Of a stretch of DNA of 64,000 bases, positions 11,602-21,808 are shown piece by piece. Location: contig CP071497.1 in NCBI GenBank assembly GCA_017354895.1, forward strand, positions 1,736,001 to 1,800,000, written 5' to 3'. The stretch comes from Podospora comata. Taxonomy: Eukaryota > Ascomycota > Sordariomycetes > Sordariales > Podosporaceae. Position numbers and translations under genes: made by a program. The notes beneath the pieces are model-generated. The model was not told the DNA's origin. It made no database searches and worked only from the letters and a program-made list of their open reading frames with translations. How positions within the stretch are numbered: the first letter of the stretch is position 1; every line of letters starts with the position of its first letter.

Positions 11602-12226
11602 GGTTTTTCCGCAACCGTCTCGTCGCGCCCGCAGGGTGGCTTGGCCCAATAAATAAAAGGGGTTCACAGTGAATTCGGTGGTCTCGAGAAATGGAGTTTT
11701 GGACGCAACGTGGAGGGCCAAAAGAGGCGGCAACGAAGCGTGGTTGATCTAGCTCTGCCAAAAAATGGGTTTTAATGAATGACGGGAAAATAATGCACGA
11801 CAAGAAAATGGCTGAAGCTTATTGAAGGATGGGAAAAACAACCCGATCAGATGGTTCAAAGGAATTGGAGTGTCTGTCAGATGTTCGGCGCTGGTGGCCA
11901 ATGCACCAGTGGCTGATCCCCTAGCCAGGGGTCTGCCGGATCACCCCACCCATCCTGCGGCAGGCATTTGCTTGAAACAGGGGTTCAATCGAGCCCAGAG
12001 GAGTCAAGCTTTCTCGAAGCCCACTTGCAACATCATCTAACCAAAATCATCATCTCTATTATCCAAACAACCTCTTACATTTCATATAGATTTCAAATTG
12101 AAACAAGTTCGAATAAAAAACCCCAAAACCTCGCTAACCAAAACCCCATCTCTTTATACATCATCCAACCTCCCGCCGCCGTTCAAGATCATGAACCCCT
12201 AAGCAAAACCTGGTAAGCCCCCGTCA
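11602..12226. other. Spacer
   Basis: About 0.6 kb between two minus-strand genes. AT-rich short frames only, with no RNA gene or repeat seen. It should contain the promoter of the sulfhydryl oxidase at its left end. Confidence 0.5.
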
Positions 12227-13178
12227 TCAATAAATCCCAGCATAAAACGTCAAATCCCACCTCCCATTCTCCGTCACAATCACCGGCTTAACATCTTCAA
12301 CAATAAAAGCCTCCCTCAACGGGTCCAACACCTTGAGCTCCCACCTCATCGCCTCTTCATTAGCCTCAGACCCAACAGTCTTGCCCAGCACAAGACTCCC
12401 ATTCGCCTTTCTCGCCAGCGCACCCTCTGGCGCTTCCCTGAGAATGTTTCGACTGAACCCAGTCACCACCCCACTCCCATCCGTAGCAAGCATCACCGCT
12501 CCCCCATCACACCCCTCAAGCAGCGAGACGTCTCCCCAAGACCGCGTTGACGAGTTCGACGCCGTGGTATTGTCTTGCGCTTCCCAAGCCACCTCGATCC
12601 AAGTTCCCAGATTGTGCCTGGCCGTCCCGTCAAGGTTCTCGTCCAGCCTGCCGCGAACGATGCGACCTGAAAAGGTAGCGCAGACCGAAATGAAGACTGT
12701 CTCGCCAGGATGGAGCTTGCGGGTACAAATACTATTGTCAATGACAAGTCTAACCAAAGCTGTGTCGGTGCGGACTTACTAATGTATACTTCCACGGAGT
12801 CTCATCACGCGCATTTTCGTACAAAAAGTAGTAGTGATTTTGGTGCGTGTTGCTGTAGTCGGCGTCGCGCATTGTCACGCCGGGGCCGCCGTCATCCACA
12901 TCTCCCACTGCCACCAAAAAAAAATTCAGTCATTCGCCTAGAAGATGGGTTGTCTAGGACGCACAAGTGTAGATGGGTGTATCTGAGCGAGATCCACACG
13001 TGAAGGTGGCATTGGCGTGGCTAGAGGGTAGCAGAAGGCTAGAGTTTTGGAATGTGGTGTTCCAGTTGAGGACGCTGTGCAGGTAGGGCCGTGGAGGGAT
13101 GAGGACAGGGCTTGCCGAAGTAGCTGGAAGTACGGCTAGGAGAATGGGGAGAGTACCCAAAAAGCGTGGGAAAGTCAT
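12227..13178 (-). CDS. Secreted protein of unknown function
   Basis: Start chosen at 13178 because the peptide then begins with a clean signal sequence, M-T-F-P-R-F-L-G then a hydrophobic core and an A-T-S-A-S cleavage-like site near residue 23. Exons 13178-12965, 12907-12790 and 12731-12227 sum to 837 nt, 278 aa. Intron 1 has a GTGCGT donor. Intron 2 (GTATAC...AATAG) is the least certain splice, since a nearby GTAAGT does not keep frame. Several N-glycosylation sequons (NTT, NSS, NAT) and a few Cys support secretion. I recognise no catalytic motif or named domain. It may be one of the many small secreted fungal proteins with unknown role. Confidence 0.72.
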
Positions 13179-13747
13179 GATGTGTAGATGGATGATAAAA
13201 GACGGAACCAATGTGAGAGACGTCGCGGGTTATATGGTGTGAGATGATTGGATTTGGCGTGGAAGATGTAGGGGATAGGTAGGTATGTTGGGAAGAATGT
13301 TGTCGAGGAGAGATTCAATGACTGGCCCTGTCGACTTTTGGGAGATCTTGTGGCGGTGGGCATTGGATTGTGCGTCCGTCCTTTCCCTGGATATCATGGG
13401 AGAAGGAACTCGGTCTGGCAAAGTAACGTCGCAAAGCTCCTTCTTGCCAATGCAAGAGTTCAAGGGATGAACAGGGACCTGCAAGAGTGTCCAGGTAAGG
13501 TTCTGAATGGGAAGAGCTCACTGAATTCAAGCGACAGTGAATAGTGACTGCCAATTTACATTCGAGCTGTTATCAGCTGCCGCGTTACGCATGAACAAAG
13601 TTTCATAATGTCTCAGGAGATATGCTATACATTTCCAAGGACCTTCTGCCCAGATACATGAGAGGGCAACAAACATCAGGCCCAACCCATAGCACCAACT
13701 TGAAAGTCTATCCAGATCCCACAGCAGATACATGAATCAAGAACCTC
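13179..13747. other. Spacer
   Basis: About 0.57 kb between the promoter end of the secreted-protein gene and the 3' end of the PDC-like gene. No supported feature. Confidence 0.5.
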
Positions 13748-15695
13748 CTAACCATATTCCGCCAACTCACATGCATCCTTCCCCTCGAAAATTGTCCTCA
13801 TCGCCTCCGGTGCATCCTTCGGGTCCATAATCATGTCTACACACTGCGGCACCACCGAGTCACAAAATTCCCCATCACTCAGTAGCTCATCTAATTCCTC
13901 CGCCGTTGTGACTTTGTACCCCTTGACCCGCGGCTCAACATCAGGCGCAAAAGTCTTGAACAGGGCGGCATAGTCCCACATGGGGATGTCATTATACTTT
14001 GCGTCCCACCCGCGAAAGAAGCGCTCAATGGTGTACCTGTGTCTCGTGTCAGAAAAAGGTCACTCAAGCTTATGCATCGTGGAAAAGGATTTACCCGTAG
14101 TTATTCAGCGCAAACACCACCGGGACAATCCCATATCTTGTGAGCATAGAGAAAGCCTGCACCGTAAGTTGCAGGCTCCCCTCCCCTGGCACCAGCACCA
14201 GTCGCTTGTATTTGCCTGTCTCCTTGGCAGCAATGGCGGCACCGGCCGCAGCCCCAGCTGCGTAGCCTATGCTGCAGTAGACGGATTTTGTCCAGCCGTG
14301 ACACCCAGAAGGGAAACGGGTGGCGGTGATGCTGACCTGAGCGGTGCCGGTTTCGGTGATGACGAGATCACCTGGCCGGAGGTAGGAGTTGTGGCGGGAC
14401 CAGAGCCAGTCTTGCTCTATCTTGTTACTTGCTGGGAGAGAGAGTTCCTGATTGACCTGGGGATTTTGTTCCGTGCGCTGGGCCAACGGGTAGTGCGAAG
14501 ATAGGGCCGGAATGAGCTTGGGCAGAAAATGATTGATTCTAGCGTCGTATTTGGTCGCCCCAATATTGACAAAGAATCGTTGAAGATCGATGATGGTGCA
14601 GTGGTCGAGCTTTTCGGTGAAGATACCCCTATAGTTGATAATATGTCAGTTGTTCTCCTCGCTTGAAAAAATCGAGGCGGGAGTATGACCTACGTGTTGA
14701 AATCAGAAGGGTAGTTCCCCAGCCACAAGATGCAGTCTGCCTCTTGCACAAGTCCAATGGCACTCCTCGGCCACGACCCTTCACCAGCATAACAGCCCTG
14801 GTAGTAAAGGCTCATCTCATCAGCAATACCCTTGCCCAACCCAGTCACAAGAAATGGTATTTTGAGGGCTTGGATTAGAGGATCGACATGTTCAGCCCAG
14901 CTCGCCCTTGCAGCTCCGCCATCCACAATCAAGATTGGGGATTTTGCCAACTCTAGCTGGCTGACTATCTCGGTGGTGACAGCAGCCTCAGACTCTGGAG
15001 CACTTGGTGGCAAGCATCGAGCGAGTTTTGTACCAAGATACTCACTGGATACCTTTGCATAGGCAATATCTTCAGAGATGCCAATGTATCCAGGTTTAGA
15101 ATGAAAAATCATTGCGTTCACAACACTGTCGATCTCAGCCGCAGCAGTAGTCGGGTCGTCAAGGACGGTAGTTGCGCAACACAACTCGGAGGAGATCCTT
15201 TGGTAATGGCTAAAAGCCACATGTCAACTCATCATGTCTCGACAAGGTAAGACCAGGTGCTAAGGGCATACTCAAACTTTCCATCCCCGAAGGTATGATG
15301 AAGGATCTTTCCGCTCTTCTGTGCTGGAGTGGTGGGATATCCAACAATGTGAAGGACAGGAACACACTCGCAGTATGATCCTCCGATACCACACAGAGCA
15401 CTCAGTTCTCCAGGACCAAATGTGGTCACCAGAGCGCCAAGTCCATTGAGGCGCGCATAACCATCGGCAGCGTAGGCTCCGATCAGTTTGTTCGGTGCGC
15501 CGACCCAGGAGAGGCCGAGAGGTTCGACGAGATCGAGAAGGGCTAGTTCAAAATCTGCCAGGCAACTCAGCATGGCTATAAGACCTGGTGGTGGTTCAGA
15601 ACCGGACACATACCACCGGGAACGCCAAAGACAGTCTCGATGCTGAGCTGTTTGAGCCGGACGAAGAGGTACTCTCCAATGAGGATTTCTGGCAT
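13748..15695 (-). CDS. Pyruvate/indolepyruvate decarboxylase-like ThDP enzyme with altered cofactor residues
   Basis: Five exons (15695-15614, 15554-15272, 15209-14694, 14628-14095, 14036-13748) sum to 1704 nt, 567 aa, the normal PDC length of about 560-570. All introns are short with GT-AG borders and phases agree. Conserved features: FGVPGDFEL with Asp28, AAYAADGYAR-like block, the histidine pair in LHHTFGDG, NN-YGYTIER with Glu476. Two cofactor positions differ: residue 50, equivalent to yeast PDC Glu51 that activates the thiamine ring, is Lys (AAA at 15489-15487), and the diphosphate/metal motif GDGS reads G-E-G-S (GAG at 14183-14181). Canonical enzymes convert 2-keto acids to aldehydes and CO2. 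This paralogue may be inactive, regulatory or use altered chemistry. The fold and family are clear; activity is not. Confidence 0.9.
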
Positions 15696-16268
15696 TGTGG
15701 TTGAACCGTGAGGTGTGATTGTAGACGGAGTCTGGAATCGCAGGCGTGTATGTATGATTGTCAAATATTTGAGTGATCAAGTAGAATCTTTGCATGAGTT
15801 GTAATGTTTGATGCCATATACTACCATTGGATGGCTTCCCAACGATCTCAAGTAGTCCATCATAGCCTCTCTTGGGACTGCATCGTCGCAAAAAGACGTC
15901 ATTGTCGCAATCAAGGAAATGGTGATCAATGTCAGACAACGTCGAGGTGGAGGTTGGCGGAGCCGGCATTGACGATGTCGATGTAGAAGTTTCCTCGGTT
16001 GGGCATGTCGGCGTGCCCGTCGGGCATCGGGGCAGTAACTGGCCGTGTCGGTTGCCGGCTACCTACACGAGAGTTGCATGATCGGTGCAAAGTCGGGATT
16101 TCTGCCGATGTATGCCGGTTGCTGACTGAAGTGGTGATTTGGGAAGGAACCAATCACAGACAAAGTCTCAACCACACGCGTTAAAAAAAGACCTAGATCA
16201 TAGTAGAGAAAGGCTTGGTGATTGGTTGGATGATGTCTCTATGCATTAGATATCGCTACAGTTATTAT
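15696..16268. other. Spacer
   Basis: About 0.57 kb upstream of the PDC-like gene. No gene or RNA recognised. It should hold that gene's promoter. Confidence 0.5.
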
Positions 16269-17231
16269 TCAAGCCCCTTGGCTGAGCATCTCCCACTGAT
16301 CCGACACACTCTCCGATGTTGGTGTGAGGAGGGCATAGCTGTCACTGTCACTGTTTCTGCTCCCGCTCCCGGTCTCGACTGCCACTCTCACCAGAGCCCA
16401 GCTGTTTCCGAGATCCTCACCCTCAACCCACTCTTCACTTGTTGTAGGGGAAGTGTCTCTCGTCCCACCCTGGCTGCTCCTCCCTTTTCCACGACCTCGC
16501 TTCCGTGGCTTGACCTTGATCTGATATTCCCACTGCCCTTCCCCCCTCACAACATCCTCAAACCCAAACCCAACCCTCTGCACCGCTTCACAATCCCCAA
16601 CAGACCCTTCAACAGCCAGACTCTGCCCAGTTTCCACCTCCTCCACCAGTTGCCTCCACAGCTTCCCAAAAACCAACCTCCCATCCCTCTCATCCTCAAA
16701 CGGCAACCTCCAGCTTTTGTCCGCGGCAATTTCCCGCCCCTCAATCAAATTATTCCTCGTCCATTCCTTCTTTCCCTCCTCAAAGAAGTCCCTCTTCATT
16801 TTCTCGCAGTAATCACAGCAATACAGCGAGCTACACCTCGTCTTGAACATTTTCTCCAAAACAGGAATGTAGTGCGGCCTGATCAGCAACCCACTTCTCA
16901 TGCTCGAGGCTTTTCTGTAAGCGTAAGGTTGATTTGCCTTTTTGAGTCGCTGCGCGTCGGTCTTGAGCTTGGGGAAGTTCCAGGAGCGGTCGAAGAAGAC
17001 GTCTTCGTAGTCGGAGATGTGGTTTTGGATGCGGTAGAGATCCTGGCTGTTGCGGCCCGGGAGGCCTACGCGGATGGTGTTTTTACCGTGAATCCTTTTG
17101 GGGTTGGGTTGGACGAGTTTGGTTTGGTCGAAGGGGATGTTGGAGGGTTCTTCTGGGTGGGGAATCTGGGAGGAGAGACGGGGGAGGTAGCGGGTTAGGG
17201 TGAGGGAGGTGAGGTGGCTGTCGTTTTCCAT
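16269..17231 (-). CDS. Uncharacterised fungal protein
   Basis: An intron-free frame of 320 codons is read from the ATG at 17231; an in-frame ATG at 17321 would add 30 low-complexity residues. I do not recognise a domain. Visible features are a CCDYCEKM cysteine cluster about residues 135-142, a charged central part rich in K/R/E, a basic stretch (KVKPRKRGRGKGR) that could be a nuclear localisation signal, and a Ser/Thr-rich C-terminus with SDSDSYALL. Codon use and length favour a real gene. A DNA- or RNA-related function is possible but unsupported. Confidence 0.65.
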   Translation of the reverse strand: MENDSHLTSLTLTRYLPRLSSQIPHPEEPSNIPFDQTKLVQPNPKRIHGKNTIRVGLPGRNSQDLYRIQNHISDYEDVFFDRSWNFPKLKTDAQRLKKANQPYAYRKASSMRSGLLIRPHYIPVLEKMFKTRCSSLYCCDYCEKMKRDFFEEGKKEWTRNNLIEGREIAADKSWRLPFEDERDGRLVFGKLWRQLVEEVETGQSLAVEGSVGDCEAVQRVGFGFEDVVRGEGQWEYQIKVKPRKRGRGKGRSSQGGTRDTSPTTSEEWVEGEDLGNSWALVRVAVETGSGSRNSDSDSYALLTPTSESVSDQWEMLSQGA

Positions 17232-17540
17232 TTTGGCTGTCAGGATTGGGTTTTGGGACTGACTGAGGAGTGTGGGTTTGGATGGACGATGATGAGAATG
17301 GAGACACTGAGGTGGCAACACGATGTTGATTTATACAATGTATTCATGGCACTAGCAATTGAGGACATCACGACGCCAGGGGTTGCTGGCGCCTTCTTCT
17401 CGCACAGCGAGCTCAGAGTGGCATGGTGCGGTCTTGGTATAACACGCCATTGGTTGGATTCGTCTTCGTGGCTGTGGCAGTGGTCTTAATCGCCAAAACA
17501 ACCCTCAATTTCCAGCAACAAGAAGATAGAGCTAACCCTG
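17232..17540. other. Short spacer
   Basis: About 0.3 kb between two minus-strand genes. No feature recognised. Confidence 0.5.
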
Positions 17541-18608
17541 TCATGCCGTTCCGTGAGTACAATTACCCTTGACGTCGTCAACTTTGATGCGGAGCAGTTT
17601 CTCTGCGTTTTTGTAGGCAATGGCCTCCAGCTGCTCCTGGTCGACCAGCCCGCTTGCCTCCAGCTCCTTGAACCATGCCAACCCAACCTCATTGCTTGTA
17701 AAAGGATAGTCAATACTGTACAGGATGTGGTCAATGGGAGTGTTGTCCAAAATGCACCTCATGGGATCCAAGCTCCAAACACCGCTCGTCGTGACATAGA
17801 TGTTCTCCCGATATACCGTTGTGAAGTTTCTCCGAGCCGTGCTCCATCTTCCACTAAGCCTGTCAATACGCTGCAGCATAAACGGTATCATTTCACCCAT
17901 ATGTACAGCGATGATCTTCAGCTTGGGTCTGCGATCAAACAGTCCAGAGGCAAACAGTCTCAAGACATGAAGCCCAGTGTCCTGGTGCCACCCCCAGCCA
18001 GAACTTCCCAGCGAGTTGGCAGCGATAGGGTCGAAGTTGCCTTGATATCGTGGAGCCATGTCTTCACTCGGCCAAGTGGGATGAAGGTAGACTGGAACAT
18101 CGAATTCCTCTGCAACAGCCCAAAAAGCATCGTATTCCTCCCCATCAAAATACCCCCCTTTGCCGTCGTGATTGTCGACCAAAGCACCCACAAAGCCGAG
18201 CTCCGTGGCCGCCCTCCGGAACTCTGCTGCCGCTTCCGCCGGCTGAGACATGGGAGCAGTCGCAAAACCTGCCAATCTTCCTTTTGCATTCTTGACAGCC
18301 TCATAGACCTGATCGTTGGCTGACCTGCTGTAGTTGATGGGGTACGACCCTAACCCTGCGGCATGGCTAACAACTTGGATTGTGACATCTCCCTTGTCCA
18401 TGTCGGAAAGTCGGAGAGAGGAGAGGTTGGTCAATTTTTCCATGACATTGGGGACAAACTGTGTCTGCTCTTTGAACAGAGCCTTCATAGCATCCGGGGT
18501 GGTGGCAGAAGCGTAGTGCTCCTCGAGGGTTATGAGTGGAGGCATCTTGGCCAAGGCGGGAAGGATGAGGAGTGGAATAAATCGTAGGAACTCCACGATT
18601 GCAGACAT
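17541..18608 (-). CDS. Amidohydrolase-2 family decarboxylase (dihydroxybenzoate/ACMSD-like)
   Basis: Single exon, 355 aa from the ATG at 18608; an in-frame ATG at 18644 gives 367 aa. The N-terminal hydrophobic stretch (FLRFIPLLILPALA) could be a signal peptide or anchor, which is unusual for this mostly cytosolic family. The TIM-barrel metal sites are visible in order: LEEHYA near the start, YLHPTWP in the middle, AVHMGEM, and SIDYPF near the end. These match the amidohydrolase-2 group of non-oxidative decarboxylases acting on 2,3-dihydroxybenzoate, gamma-resorcylate or aminocarboxymuconate semialdehyde. The first motif is E-E-H rather than H-x-H, closer to the benzoate decarboxylases. Exact substrate is not predictable. 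It lies one gene away from the PDC-like gene on the same strand. Confidence 0.9.
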   Translation of the reverse strand: MSAIVEFLRFIPLLILPALAKMPPLITLEEHYASATTPDAMKALFKEQTQFVPNVMEKLTNLSSLRLSDMDKGDVTIQVVSHAAGLGSYPINYSRSANDQVYEAVKNAKGRLAGFATAPMSQPAEAAAEFRRAATELGFVGALVDNHDGKGGYFDGEEYDAFWAVAEEFDVPVYLHPTWPSEDMAPRYQGNFDPIAANSLGSSGWGWHQDTGLHVLRLFASGLFDRRPKLKIIAVHMGEMIPFMLQRIDRLSGRWSTARRNFTTVYRENIYVTTSGVWSLDPMRCILDNTPIDHILYSIDYPFTSNEVGLAWFKELEASGLVDQEQLEAIAYKNAEKLLRIKVDDVKGNCTHGTA

Positions 18609-19027
18609 TGTATCTACTTCTAAAGAAGAGAGACCGTTGTTCAACTAACCCCTAGCTTGGAAGTCTCTTCTCCCCGTTTTATCTTCCGATTTTCATGTCG
18701 TCACGACATCAGCCATCGCATCGCAACTTCGCCATGCTTTCATCCGGTCTCACTCAAACAAACCCTGAGGTGAATGGTTTGTCTCGGATCAAAATCAAGG
18801 GTTAGGGTCACACATGTTCCACCTCTGAACCCGAAGGTGCACCCACGTGATCCACTCCCACCCAATCCCTGTCTCCACCCCACCCACCTCCCAAACGCCC
18901 GGACCACATCCAAACCTGTCGGATCTTCAACTTTACGATATTCATCGACGATTCGGAACGAGACACCCGAGCGTCGGTGACGAACACACGCAACACAAAC
19001 AACCCCTCCCCCCGATCGATCCAAGTC
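18609..19027. other. Divergent promoter region
   Basis: About 0.42 kb between the amidohydrolase start (minus) and the bL36m start (plus). Both promoters must share it. No discrete element can be named with confidence. Confidence 0.5.
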
Positions 19028-19523
19028 ATGGCGAGCCTCTCCCTCCTCGCGCGCTCCATGCGCACCCTCTCCCTCTCCTCAACGACCGCCCTCCGAACCG
19101 TTGCCCGTCCCAAGACCTCCACAGTCGCCACCAGATTCCAGACGACCCGGTCGCTCTCCTCCAAGTCGCACGGCCTGTTTTGCTCGTGCTGCCGGCCGAC
19201 CCTCTCCAAAATCGTTTCCCAGACTACACAGACGGCTCCAACATCGAATGGGGCTGCTGCCAGCAAGGCGGTGGGGGTGGCGGTTCAGCAGACGAGGGGG
19301 ATGAAGGTTCACAGTTCCGTCAAGAAGAGGTGTGAGCACTGCAAGGTTTGTTTTACTACTACTACTACTACTACTACTAATGGTCGGACGTGAGGGGAAA
19401 GGAAACTTTGGCTGACAAGAGTGTGAAAAAAAGGTTGTGAGGCGAAAGGCGGGGAAGAGACATCGGGGGTACATTTACATCATTTGCCCGGCGAATCCAA
19501 GACATAAGCAGCGCCAGGGCTAA
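19028..19523 (+). CDS. RTC6: Mitochondrial large-subunit ribosomal protein bL36m
   Basis: Exon 1 19028-19345 and exon 2 19434-19523 (GTTTGT donor, phase 0) give 135 aa. Residues 1 to about 90 are rich in R/S/T with few acids, a mitochondrial targeting region. The C-terminal 44 residues are the bL36 body: M-K-V-H-S-S-V-K-K-R-C-E-H-C-K, then RRKAGKRHRGYIYIICPANPRHKQRQG-like ending. The Cys-x2-Cys plus later Cys and His form the zinc ribbon typical of bL36. The protein sits near the peptidyl-transferase side of the mitochondrial large subunit. The 88-nt intron contains a run of ACT triplets (about 19356-19379). Its stop lies 156 bp from the stop of the converging LYR-motif gene. Confidence 0.94.
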
Positions 19524-19678
19524 GACGGTTGTTTTGTGAAGGGATGGATGATTGTACGATATACCCAAAGTTGGGAGGGGAGTCTACATGAGGAGAGGCA
19601 CAGAACCCAGATATGAGAGGGTCGTGCACAGTACGAGAGAAAGGTTACGGAGGGCAAGGTAAAATTGTCTCTTTTGCT

Positions 19679-20136
19679 TTACAGACCGTCAATATACCTT
19701 TCCATGCTCTCCCATTCTGTCTTGCCCGTGGAGAGGAGGTAGCGGATGTGGTCCTGTGGACGTAGTAGGGATTAGTCTTCACTGGGCCAAAACGTGGACG
19801 GGGATAGAGGAGAAACAAACAAGATCAGTCACCCCTCGGTTTCTCTCAAACTCTTGCCGTGCAAAACGGCGGGTGTCAGCTCGGGTGGACGGGTCCGCAA
19901 TGCGTCGAGTTGCGCGGAGGATATGTCTGTATAATGCCAAAGCCCGAGACCTTTGGACAAACTAGTTGAGCCCCGCAATCATCAGATTTGAACACGAGAG
20001 ATATTGGCATTCATAGTGTGTAACTTCTACATACATGCTCCAAGCTCAACGTCGGCCCAAGCCTTGTTCGTGAAGAGCTGCTACCCGTCGCGTATGTGCG
20101 GAAAACGGACCCCGCCGGGGCAAGAAAGTGGCGCAT
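19679..20136 (-). CDS. LYR-motif protein, LYRM2-like
   Basis: This gene is made of three small exons, 20136-20035, 19961-19821 and 19753-19679, totalling 318 nt (105 aa); each exon is a whole number of codons. Introns have GTATGT...ACTAG and GTTTGT...CACAG borders. The protein starts with a basic, acid-free mitochondrial-type leader (M-R-H-F-L-A-P-A-G-S-V-F-R). It continues with SLEHFVQRSRALALYRHILR, containing the L-Y-R tripeptide, then RRFARQEFERNRG and a final DHIRYLLSTGKTEWESMERY. The F...R-REEFRRN pattern followed by an I-R helix is the LYRM2 arrangement. LYR proteins bind acyl-carrier protein and assist assembly of respiratory complexes or Fe-S proteins. No single exon exceeds 47 codons, so a plain frame search misses it. 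Confidence 0.82.
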
Positions 20137-20551
20137 TAACGGCAGGTCTATGGAGAGACTTGAGATCAAGGAAACACTTTACGGATAACAGCCATTGGGG
20201 GTTCTGTTGCTTGTTCAATGCGCCGTTCTTCTCAGTGGTGATATTCGAGGTGTTGGCGGGAAAAATTCGGGAGGCCAAAAACGTCATGGTCGCAGTGGGC
20301 TTTCAGTGAGTGAGCCCCACGCGGAGGCTCTGGGCTGCAACGGACGGTGCCAAGACCAATCCCGCAGCAGCTCGGGCTCTCAGGCAGCTAGCTACCTGGT
20401 ACCTTTGAGACGTGTCGCGACACGTCCTTTTATTTTTATGTACCTTTATGGAAATCTCACTCTGGGGATATACTGAGAGCCCAAACACCTCACTTTTGAC
20501 TTCAAGTGCTCGTCTCATTCTCTTTGCCTCACTGTGACTTTGAAGATTCTC
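20137..20551. promoter_or_regulatory. Divergent promoter interval (LYR protein / NAA40-like)
   Basis: This 415-bp interval lies between two start codons facing away from each other, so both promoters must be here. I see no TATA box in a convincing position. The plus-strand end is pyrimidine-rich before the NAA40-like ATG. Confidence 0.4.
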
Positions 20552-21446
20552 ATGATGAAGTCAAAGCGCTCGAGAGCAGCGACCAGCCCCATCGAGGTTG
20601 CCAATCGCAAGACTGATGAAGAGTTTATTGCTGACTATTTACTTCCTGAGTGAGCACTCCTCTCTCATTTCTCTCTCCAACAATAATAGCCCTACCAGCC
20701 CCTCAAAGTTGTTTGATCTCCCCAAGACAACATGCAACTTCAATCACCGTCGGGGATTTTCTCTTCTTTTGCACACCCACCCCCACTGACATAAGACCCA
20801 GCAACGCCAAGGAATCCTCCTGGGTGACAGCCTGGACTCACCCAAGGACGGGAGCCAAATACACAATCAGCTTGGCACAACCGGCAAACCTCAAACAAGA
20901 AGATCTCGATGCTTGTTTTAACCTTCTTGTCGAAACAAGCAAGAAGGACTATGAGAATTCGGCAGGGAGGTGGCATCCGGACAAAAAGCTCAACGAGATG
21001 AGGTCTCCAGAGCTGAGGTATGTCCTTGTCAAGGAGGAAGAGACTGGCGAACTTCGGGGTTTCACGTCTTTGATGCCGACTTACGAGGAGGGAGAACCGG
21101 TGGTGTATTGTTATGAGGTTCATCTGAAGCCAGATCTGCAGGGGTGTGTATTGTTCACTCTGTATTCGAGGCTGAGATGTGGTGTTGATCTAACATGCTT
21201 ATGAGGACCGGGTTGGGATCTTTACTGATGAGCTTCCTTACGGCTGTTGCTGTTAATTTGCCGCCGATAACCAAGGTTATGCTCACTTGTTTCTTGTCCA
21301 ACGCTCGTGGGTTGGCGTTTTATAGGAAGCTTGGGTTTGAGAGGGATGTCATCTCCCCTGTGCCGAGGATTCTACGGGGGAAGGTGATCGAGCCGGATTA
21401 TTTGATTATGAGCAAGAGGATAAGGCCGGATTCTGAGTCTTACTAA
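20552..21446 (+). CDS. NAA40: Histone N-alpha-acetyltransferase, NatD/NAA40-like
   Basis: Exons 20552-20649, 20802-21143 and 21206-21446 sum to 681 nt, 226 aa. Exon 1 encodes a short basic head and NRKTDEEFIADYLLP. The GNAT core follows: a YTISLAQPANLKQEDLDACF block, then KDYENSAGRWHPDKKLNEM, and the family-specific RYVLVKEEETGELRGF. The acetyl-CoA loop is L-Q-G-T-G-L-G-S-L-L, split by intron 2 (GTGTGT...ATGAG), and the last motif is NARGLAFYRKLGF. NatD acetylates the N-terminal Ser of histones H4 and H2A. The W-x-P-x-K-K and Y-E-V-H-L features and the order of blocks support NAA40 over other GNATs. Confidence 0.88.
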
Positions 21447-21808
21447 AAGCCAGACAAACTCACATTGCGCTAGCTAGGCATCTTCTTTTCGGCGGTTGAA
21501 AACGCTTGACTGTCAGCCTCACCCCTGCATGTTGATGGGCAGGCCATCTGGTCTTGGCTAAACTCCGATTCCTGTCTTCACCCTCAAATCACATTCGGGC
21601 AGTCACTTTCTTTAACAGATAAAATAGCGGCAGCATGGAGCAATGCCGGTGTCACGACACAGAAGGATGTAATCCATGCCAGATCTCACATCATCCTCCC
21701 CGAGCCACACCCAGTCGAGAGTTTTCCACGCAATATATATCAACCCTGCCATCCTCCCTCTTCGGCCCTCTCATTGATCTCCGTCAAATCCACCACCGCA
21801 TTAACACC
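21447..21808. other. Spacer with PLAC8 promoter
   Basis: About 0.36 kb between two plus-strand genes. No RNA gene or repeat. The downstream gene's promoter and leader should lie here. Confidence 0.45.

Noticed and set aside
16215-17198. 327-codon plus-strand frame
   Set aside because: Opposite the uncharacterised minus-strand gene; composition is that of an antisense shadow, and the minus frame is the better coding candidate.
13748-18608. Possible metabolic cluster of PDC-like, unknown and amidohydrolase genes
   Set aside because: Three same-strand genes with separate spacers, no tailoring enzyme, transporter or regulator; adjacency alone is insufficient.
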